Source: Ophiosphaerella korrae (taxonomy: Eukaryota; Ascomycota; Dothideomycetes; Pleosporales; Phaeosphaeriaceae). From it: a stretch of DNA of 64,000 nt. The notes beneath the pieces are model-generated. The model worked only from the letters and a program-made list of their open reading frames with translations, did not search any database and was not told the origin of the DNA. Below are positions 56,221 through 64,000 of the stretch, in pieces; within the stretch, counting starts at the first letter, position 1; each line of letters opens with the position of its first letter. The position numbers and the translations under genes are program-made. The stretch is from contig JALNQF010000006.1 in NCBI GenBank assembly GCA_028456385.1, positions 186,001-250,000 on the forward strand, given 5' to 3'.

Positions 56221-59200
56221 CTAATGGTGCCGATTTACACAATCCCACTCATACTACATCAGAGTCAGTAATCACCTAAGACCATGTTCCAAGGAGGACA
56301 TACCACTCTCCCTTCCTCATCGCCCGTATAAACATTATGTGGCATAGGAAGAATGCACGTAATACTCGCCGCAGATCCTGTATATGCCGGATCGCTATGA
56401 TTTAGCACATTAACCAGCGAAATGGTCCAGTGAGATGGCAGTACTGCCACCGAGGGGGTCTTAGCTGGGGGAGAATATACAGCGGTCGACGGCGGCGCGG
56501 GCGTGGGTGTGAGGTGGAAGATCTGGGTGATAACGGATTAGCAACGAATTTTAGTAGATGAAGTGTGATACGAACTTTTACTACGCCTCTTCGATGGCCG
56601 GTGAAAATGAGTTCGCGCTCACACCATTCGTTGGAGACACCCTCGTAAACTGCAACAGCGGTGATGCCTTCGGTATCATCTTCGCTGTCGCATATGTCTT
56701 CGTCAAGGAGGATTGTGCCGTTGAGTGTGGTGACGATTAAGCGGTGGCCGCGCGCAAGAACGATGTGGCCGGTGACACTGTTGATCTTCGCGGCTTGGAC
56801 AATACCTGGGTTGCGGCGGTGTCGTGGTCCGAGATCGAGTTCGCGCACGAATTCGCTGCGATTGAGATCCCATAGAAATACGCGCCCGTCAAGAGATGCA
56901 GAGAGAAGGGCAGAGAATGCGCGGCTGGAGGTTAGGGTAACAACAGGCGATTTGTGGCCAAAGAGTGTTGTGGCGTTTTGTAATTCAATATGGCCTCTGT
57001 CGCCTTTTGTAACAGTCCAAATGGCAAGCGTACAGTCAGTGCCTGTAGTGATTAGGGTCCGACCATCGACAAATAGCGATGTAGTGAGTTGTCCAGTATG
57101 CAAATGCTCGAATAATCCGATAAGTTTCTTTGAGTGAGAGTCGTAGAAACGTACACTACCGTCGGTAAAGCCCCATTCCATGTAACGATCGTAATGGGGC
57201 GGTATATTTTGGCGGAAAGGAGCAGAGCAGAGCAACTTGTCGCTCTTACTGACGTAATTTAATGATGCAACGCGGTCATGCGCTTCGAGGAGTGTGCCTG
57301 GTACACGATGGAGATCCTCGGATGCTGTGTCAAGCTTCGCAGGCTTTGTGACATTTTCCTTTTTCGGATGCGGACGCTGGAATACCTGCGTCGGTGTCTG
57401 GCCAAAATTGTTGATGACACTAATCTTCTGCGTGCGTTCCTTCTCGTCCGTGATCGAATCTAAATCCATGGCACCTTGATAGGTCATCCAGTGGAAGACG
57501 TTCGCCGCTTCGATGGCTGCCTCACCACGTTGCTTATGGCCAAAGATGAGATCAATCCAATAATGCAGATTTTGACTGACGTAGGGGCTTTCGAGAGCTT
57601 CGCGTTGCTTAGCGATAAAAATGGCTGGGTCGCCTTTAGCCCATGGAGGCAGCTGAACATTGTCTATTCTCGAACCGTCTGATCGAAGACCAAAGTCATA
57701 GCCATTGACATTGGTAAGGAAGTCGGGAAGGAAGAAAAACTCTGGGGTGAGCTCACGGACATCAGCCATATTCTTTGCAGATGCAGATTCCCATGCGCCT
57801 TGGATCGAGTAGAACATGCGATCAGCATGGTCCCACGTGCCTCCTTGAATTAGGAAGAAAGCTGCACTGAATGGTTGCAGTCGCATCAGATATGATGCAA
57901 CAGTCATAGCGGAAGAATAATGTGTCCCGTAGTGGAACGCACGATCTGTTTCACCCATTTCCGCAAATGAGCTGAACCTTTCCCGGATCGACCTCTCCTG
58001 TCTTGGGTCTTGAATTCCTATTGGCTTCTTTAGGTCACGGAAGTTACCCGGATCTGTCAAGTCAAGTTCTTCACTCTCGTAGTTCGAAATGACCCATGGA
58101 AAGACAGGGTATTGAGTAAGGTCATTAAATGTCCTTCCAGCAAGTGTGTTCACAAACATGAGATAGTGGAAGTTGGACATTTCCCCTTTCAACCACTTCT
58201 TGGTCGCCGGATGTGATGACGCAGAACTGAAAGCTGATGCAAATCGGGAGCCAAACGACTGTGGTGCTTCTCCTGGGTTGTGTAGCGAATCTAGTCGCCA
58301 GGCGATCTCAGAATTCGAGAGCTTTTCCGGATTCACAACGTGCGATGCACGTTGCAAAACCCTTGAATGTAAGTCATTCCTAGCCTGGGTCGAGATAGCT
58401 GTCAGAAGATAGCTTCGTCCATCGTCGAAAAATGCTTCAATCGCAACATCTCGATGTAGGAATCGTCGTTTGGAAATGCTGATCACTTCGCTCCATTTCC
58501 AATTACGCACAGTATCTTCATTACTCCTTGGTGGGGGCCGCCGGTTAGTAATGGCCTCTTTACCTGCAATGACCTGTACATAAGGGTCGCGCTCGTCAGG
58601 TGGAGCCTGCCATACGCGCACGATTTCCCCGTCAGATCTTTGGAAGAAATCGTCGAGAAGGTATAAATACTCTTTTCCAACAATCAAGAGTCCTTCAACG
58701 GCTTCGAGACCAACTACTCGGGATATGTTGCAAACATACTGCACCTGATCGCCGCGATTGAGACTTCTCATGACCTTACGGTTTTTGTCTTCAAAACCGT
58801 CATCGTCCTCAAACATGGCTTCGACCATTTCAAAATCATCTTCGCTACCAGATTCAGCATCGTCTTTGGAGGCCTCTTTACCATCGAGTGCGGATGATGC
58901 TCTGGTACCGGGTCCTGTGGTTGGGGTGACACCCAAAGCCTCTTTAGTAGAAAGCGTGGGTACAGTAGTGTCAAGCTTAGGTCGTTCTCTCGGATCCGTG
59001 TCTTTGCGCTTGGGTTGATAGATCTGATCTCGACTAGCGTTATCAACGATAATGCGCATACGCCTTCGGTCACGGCCTTCTGTTTCATCCAGGCGCCACT
59101 TAGGCGCTGGGCTGTCTTCGAATAGCGCACACGGCCCCTTGAGCTGGTGGTCAAGCTTAGCTAGTATAGTTAACATGTATGAAGCGTTATCTTGTTGATC

Positions 59201-62200
59201 CTGAAGGACACGTTGATGTTTAATCCGTTCTGCAGTATGAATATTCGATCGCCAGTGGCTTGTCGAAGTTTCATGCTGAGTCCATATACTTTCAGATATA
59301 AGTTCTTCCGCTTGCCATTGTTTTAGTTTTTCCTTGCGCTTAGCAATTCGCTTTTGTGATGTCTCTTCAGTTCGCTTATTTTGATCAGTCGCAAACTCCT
59401 CCCACATCTTTGACATGGATCCATAGAAGAAGCCATCCAGATCTCCCTTGTTCTTATCAAACCATTGCAGGAAAGTTTCATTATCAAGCTCAACAAGCTT
59501 CTGAAACCCGTCATGGAGATCCTTTTTGTCAGAGTGTATAGCACCGTTGAGTATTGTTGTAGTCTCGTGTGGTTTCTGAACCATAAGAAGCCGCCAGAAG
59601 TTCGCAGCGGCAAGGCGAACACCCTCATGATCCGAAGCTAGCTTCGTATATAAGAGGTAGCAAATCATCTTCATAGAGAAGGCTTCATTGTTAGCAGATG
59701 ATAATATAATTGGTTGCCAATAAACCAATTTTTCCAAGACTGCGCTGCTGTTCGATCCATCGTTGGCATCTTCAGGTTCTGCAAGGCGAAGCAATGCAAC
59801 CCGTAAGAACAAGCTGCGGATAACCTGTATCGCTTGCGTACAAAGCCTGACCGATTTCATTGCAGCTATATCAGGTCGCTCCAGAGACTCAAGAAGGAAG
59901 CCGTTGAAGTCGAGAAGAGACTCGGCTCCGTCAAGAAACCAACCTTCAAATACTGCCTCAGATATGTGACCTACAAATCGAGAAAGATTAGTAAGAACGC
60001 GAGGTTCATGTAAAAGCTTCTGATCAAGCTGGAGGGCGTTCTTGACCGACAGCAGTGTTTGCCGAAGAATGTAAGATTCAAAATATGCTTGGTGTTCTTG
60101 AAACCCTGGTGGTGTTTTCATGAAGAGGCCAAGGCCGGGGAAATCCTTGCGGGTAAATATTTGATCTTTGAAGACTTCCAAAACAACCTCGAGCATAGCC
60201 TCAACTACAGTGGAGCCGACTTTCAACGCTGTTGGGGCAGTGTTGCGAGGAGATAGAATTGGATTTAGGGTAGGTTGATTAGTTCCTCTTTTGGCCTTGT
60301 CCGCGGATACGAGCACGAAAGATGATGCTCTGCGGAATGGAAGGACTCGTTGTTTGGAACGTGCAGGTGACACGTCAACATGAGCGGTGCGAACAACAGG
60401 CCCTCCCTGGCCATTGGCATTTGATAGAGGCTGTATGACTACATCCTGGCCTTCAAATGTAAGGGCTGAACCCCTTGACAGTAATTCTGTTTCTGCGCTC
60501 ACACTGTCGGACGTGACGATCACGGGATAGAGAACGAAAAGCAGTTCCTGTACATAGTTTGTCGTGTTTGCGTAGTCGCGGAAACCTTGGGACCGTGAAT
60601 GTAGCTCAGATAGAAATTGTATGGCAGAATTAAGAACAATAGCATAATCATTGAGGCGATCTGATTGCGGAGCTCTTGTGTCTGTGTGAGATTAGTAAGG
60701 TCTTGGGTAAATAAAAAAGTAACCTACCAATGATCGGTTGCTTGGCGTTGAGAGACATCGTTCTACGTCGGCCTCTAGTGACAGTAGCTTCGTCAGCCTC
60801 TTGTTTATTCGAATCATTCTCAGATTTCTGAGTCTCACGATCGCGTACAATCGCCCGTAAACCTGTATCCAGCATCGCCGAGATGACAGGAAATATTTCC
60901 GGATAGCAGATGCTCAGATTTGCCTGTGGTGAGCGCATAATGAATATGTCAACAAGATTGAAAACATCGAAGTCTCTCTCAAAATCAATGTTCGCCACAT
61001 CTCGGCCAAGCAGAATGGCAAAGCAAATGGTCCAGATGGCAGGCGTATTCCACCAATGACGCAGCCTATTTTTCATCAATGTGAAGCCACCAGTCTTGTC
61101 GCCGAACTTTTTCATGTATGGTCCACCATTAACGACAAGAACTCTGGCAAGAATTTTGGCGCCTAAAACGACGACTCTTTGATCTATTTCTGCGAGGAGG
61201 TAAAGCAACCACTTTCCAGTTACGTTTTTGGCGAAACGTACTACTTCCTGGGGATTTCCTGGATCGCAGAGTAGCTCTGTCAATAGCTGGAGCACTGCAA
61301 TACCCAGATCTAGAAGGGACAAACCACTAGGTTCAATTCCGCTGTGAGCTGGACTAGACGACCTGGGCGTAGATCCAGGAGTCGGCGTTGTTCCTCGCCT
61401 CAGACGCATTACACTCGCCTTGGGTCGCAGAGTCCGTTTAGCGTAAGAAGCGCGGCTGTCATGAAGTGAATATGTGACAAACAGGGACAGAGATCGGGCG
61501 TTTTCTCCATTGAAGTTGATTTGGAGAAGAGCCTTGAAGGCATCTAGGAATAGCCTAAAGGTCTCCGGGGCGAAGCTTTCACCTTTGAGTGCGTCTGTCA
61601 ATCGTTTCACAACCCCTGCATCCACGTTAGCCTATTACTTGATCTTAGCAACAACGACATACGTACGTATTCTTTGGAAACGTTTCGCGTTATAGTGATG
61701 ATGTTTGCTACCCTTCGCAAAGTGCACAAATTGGGCGTAATACAGTCTCTGGGTGTCCAATGAAGTTGCTCTCCGCCAAATCTCGAGATCGACAAGGAGT
61801 ACCCGATACGCAAGAGGGTTGATGATGAGGGATTCAGTTGGATGCTTCTCGTCATACCCAACAAATTGGAGAATTTCACGCAGAAGCTGTTCGATGAAGA
61901 CCTCGCACTCGTCTGAGGTCGCATTAAGCGAGGAAGGGTTACGCATCACCAGCCCGCCCAAGGCGAACCCGATCTTCTGCCGTATGACCTCCGCCAATAC
62001 GGCGAAACCGTTGCGTTGCTCCATAGCCTCACAGTTGCGCCAGTTTCCCCCAACAGCCTCGAGAAGGATCTTGATAGCACGTAGCATGGTGTCCAAAGAC
62101 TCAGCGACTTGCACGAGTTTCAAACCTACGGCGACACAGCCTCCAATTCGCCATATAGCATCATCAAGCGACTGGGGAACTACTACAACTGGGTCGCCCG

Positions 62201-64000
62201 ACAGTCGACCAAAGCCACGAGGCTGTGAAAGCGCATCATTCACCGATGGTACTGCAGCATTGATGATCAGCGGCGTGCTATGCATCCTAGTATACCTGTG
62301 CAACGTCTTTGCTGATTCTCTTGATAGGGATCGAATTAGCTGGGATTCGTCCACCGCATTTCTGTCATCATCGTCCATTACTGAGCTTGGTGCAAAGCTT
62401 AGCAGAATTTTTGACTCTGGCATTAATTGACTAGCGTTTGAACGGATTGCAGCAACAATCTCTGAACGCTCCTCTCTACCAGGATGTAACATCTCATTGT
62501 ATACGTGAAGCTCGGCGGATGTTCTATAAGTCTGGAAAGAACCAAGTCTATCTTGAAAGTTGCCGCAATATCGTGGGCCAAGCTTATGATATACTGCAAT
62601 CAATTCGTCTGATAGTGATTCTGAAAACAAGTGAAATGATGCTATGGAGAGCTTCGAAGTGAGCACATTTCGGCCAAGCCGTGGAGCTAGGTTTCGGGGT
62701 GTTCCTAGAAAGGCAAAGATGTTGTGTTTTGAGGTACTCGAAGACATGGATGCAAAACTTTCCTGGCTACTGTCAAGTACAGGAGGGTGCGATGGGTAAT
62801 GAGCTTTCATGGTCTCGGTGAATTCGCCATCGATGAAAAGCGAAGCTTTTGACGGACCTATACCAATAGCTTTGGCTCGTCGATGGGCAACCGCAATGTG
62901 GTACCACCTACCCTGTTCGAAGCGGGGAGCCTTCTTGAACCGTACGCTCGGGATGACGCCAGATGCGTGGCCCATGAATGTTTGAAGGATAAAACAGCGA
63001 GTATCTTTTTCAAGGTAAGCCATTAAGAAGCAGGTTTGAGTATCATCGTATGCGCCAAAGAGAGTGGTGTGACAGTTGGTGTCAAAGTTATCGACACGTA
63101 TCCATGTTGCAAAGGTGTAGCCACCGCCAGGAGAGACGGGTGGAAATGGGCGTCCAATATCTGGAAGTTCGACCGCGCTGAAGCCATGTAGGGACAAATC
63201 GAATTGTATAAAAGGTGGGCTCCGTGATGACTTCATTCCTTTGAGCAAATATTCGGCAGCCTGGTCCGAAGTAGATGCTTTGCGAAAGAGATAATAGGCA
63301 TCATCAAGCTTGTTGATGCCGAATTCAACCAAAGTATCAGCTAGCTCTCGCAAAATGGTAGATTCAGTAGAGCCGCACTTGTTGTCGAAGAGAAGGGGAA
63401 GAATGATGCTTAGTACACCAGTGACATGGAGGGTTCCTTTGTTGTAGGCAGAGAGCATGCTAATCTCGAGGATGGCTAACAACACGGAAATTGATAGTGC
63501 TTTGGACTTGGTGCCTGGCGCGTCTCCACCTGAGAGCCCGCGCCAGAAATGTAAGATGGTTGGTATTATATCTGAGTTCTGGAGCACTTCATTGCCGCTG
63601 AAGATGTCTCGTATCTGAGCCCGCAGTGGATCTAGATCGATCTCGGCGTCACTGTACACAGATCGTGGGCTTGAGACGACGATTTCGGTGGGCTGAGAAT
63701 TATCGGCGGCGGCAGGGATGGTATCCCGCTTGAACTGAACTTGCACTACTTGGTTGTCAATGTCCCGGAAGATGCGTGTCATGGCCTCTTCGCCTAGTGC
63801 AAACGCGAACAAGCACCCAAACAACTGCTCCTGTCCTGCATCATCCCGCTTGCTTTCAGACTGCCCACCGAAAATGCCAGTGCTAGCCAGGGCCTGTTCC
63901 AGTGCCCCCCAACCGCCGTCTTCAACCCTCTTGGCAAAGAATCGCTGGTTACCGGAATGCTCGTTCAGTGCGTCTGACAGGACGTCGAGGGTAGCCTTGA
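56221..64000 (-). CDS. BPH1: BEACH-domain giant protein (Bph1/LvsA/beige type), 5' partial
   Basis: The gene enters from the right edge. Exons within the window are 64000-61667, 61615-60728, 60681-56576, 56522-56304 and 56253-56221, all frame-consistent. Near 63200-62600 is a concanavalin-like lectin domain (YTFATWIRVDNFDTNCHTTL, GRWYHIAVAHRR). The PH-BEACH domain lies about 58790-58390 (ISRVVGLEAVEGLLIVGKEY). The BEACH domain is about 58200-57350 (WLKGEMSNFHYLMFVNTLAG, YPVFPWVISNY, HYGTHYSSAMTVASYLMRLQ, ELTPEFFFLPDFL, LIFGHKQRG). WD40 repeats run to the end. The true C-terminus is GRVYEWDCVNRHH, after a 50-nt last intron; reading through the previous intron gives a false basic tail. Family members control endosome/lysosome membrane traffic and wall material transport. 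The exon join at 61667/61615 uses GCAG as acceptor because the AG at TAATAG puts a stop in frame. Confidence 0.93.

Noticed and set aside
56402..56575. Basic C-terminal tail of the BEACH ORF
   Set aside because: It is produced by reading through an intron. Splicing gives more WD40 sequence ending GRVYEWDCVNRHH.
61635..61666. End of the upstream BEACH open frame taken as a separate gene's stop
   Set aside because: A 51-nt intron joins it in frame to the next exon, and both halves belong to one BEACH protein.
1..64000. tRNA, rRNA and CRISPR features
   Set aside because: I found no tRNA-like A/B boxes with a foldable cloverleaf, no rRNA segments and no regularly spaced direct repeats. A covariance-model scan would settle it.

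Overview
The window is nuclear DNA from a filamentous ascomycete (Pezizomycotina; a dothideomycete is my guess). Genes carry 0-5 short introns, mostly 45-60 nt with GT...AG ends. They are spread on both strands among long AT-rich gaps. The gene set is typical of mould genomes: binuclear zinc-cluster regulators, a zincophore, a BYS1/CetA-like secreted protein, GPI-anchored proteins and a BEACH protein. I rebuilt exon structures by hand. Every multi-exon model given as complete keeps its frame and has a length divisible by three.

Layout. 1-128: 3' end of an unknown gene. 0.4-3.2 kb: RTT103-type CTD-binding protein and clathrin light chain, divergent. 4.1-8.6 kb: a GMC-oxidoreductase remnant, an F-box protein and degraded sequence. 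8.6-10.2 kb: a P450. 11.3-17.97 kb: small secreted, GPI-anchored and membrane proteins plus a decayed gene. 18-21 kb: gene-poor. 21.06-25.8 kb: a Kex2-type repeat secreted protein, a Zn2Cys6 regulator and a mitochondrial hotdog dehydratase. 25.9-29.8 kb: a zinc-acquisition module, with a ZIP transporter and an Asp f 2/Pra1-type zincophore divergent from a shared 1.2-kb promoter. 30-34 kb: pseudogenes and an SDR. 35-36.4 kb: BTB protein. 38.5 kb: a MITE-like element. 39.1-41.5 kb: Doa1/PLAA. 43.5-45.4 kb: hexose transporter. 49-55.3 kb: peroxisomal acyl-CoA ligase, alpha/beta-hydrolase and a regulator with two tandem zinc clusters. 56.2-64 kb: a BEACH/WD40 giant running off the window.

The most unusual signals are these. 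(1) A ten-residue motif, C-x2-H-x5-C, occurs three times in the ZIP ectodomain and once at the zincophore C-terminus. All four copies are cut by a phase-2 intron at the same codon, motif position 8. This points to a shared exon-border zinc-binding module spread between two partner genes. (2) A secreted protein of 285 residues has seven Lys-Arg sites about 30 residues apart and contains no Cys, Tyr, Trp or His. It looks like a precursor of several peptides. (3) Other items are a tandem double-Zn2Cys6 regulator, a 355-bp element with long inverted repeats, and a secreted-protein gene with a single nonsense codon.
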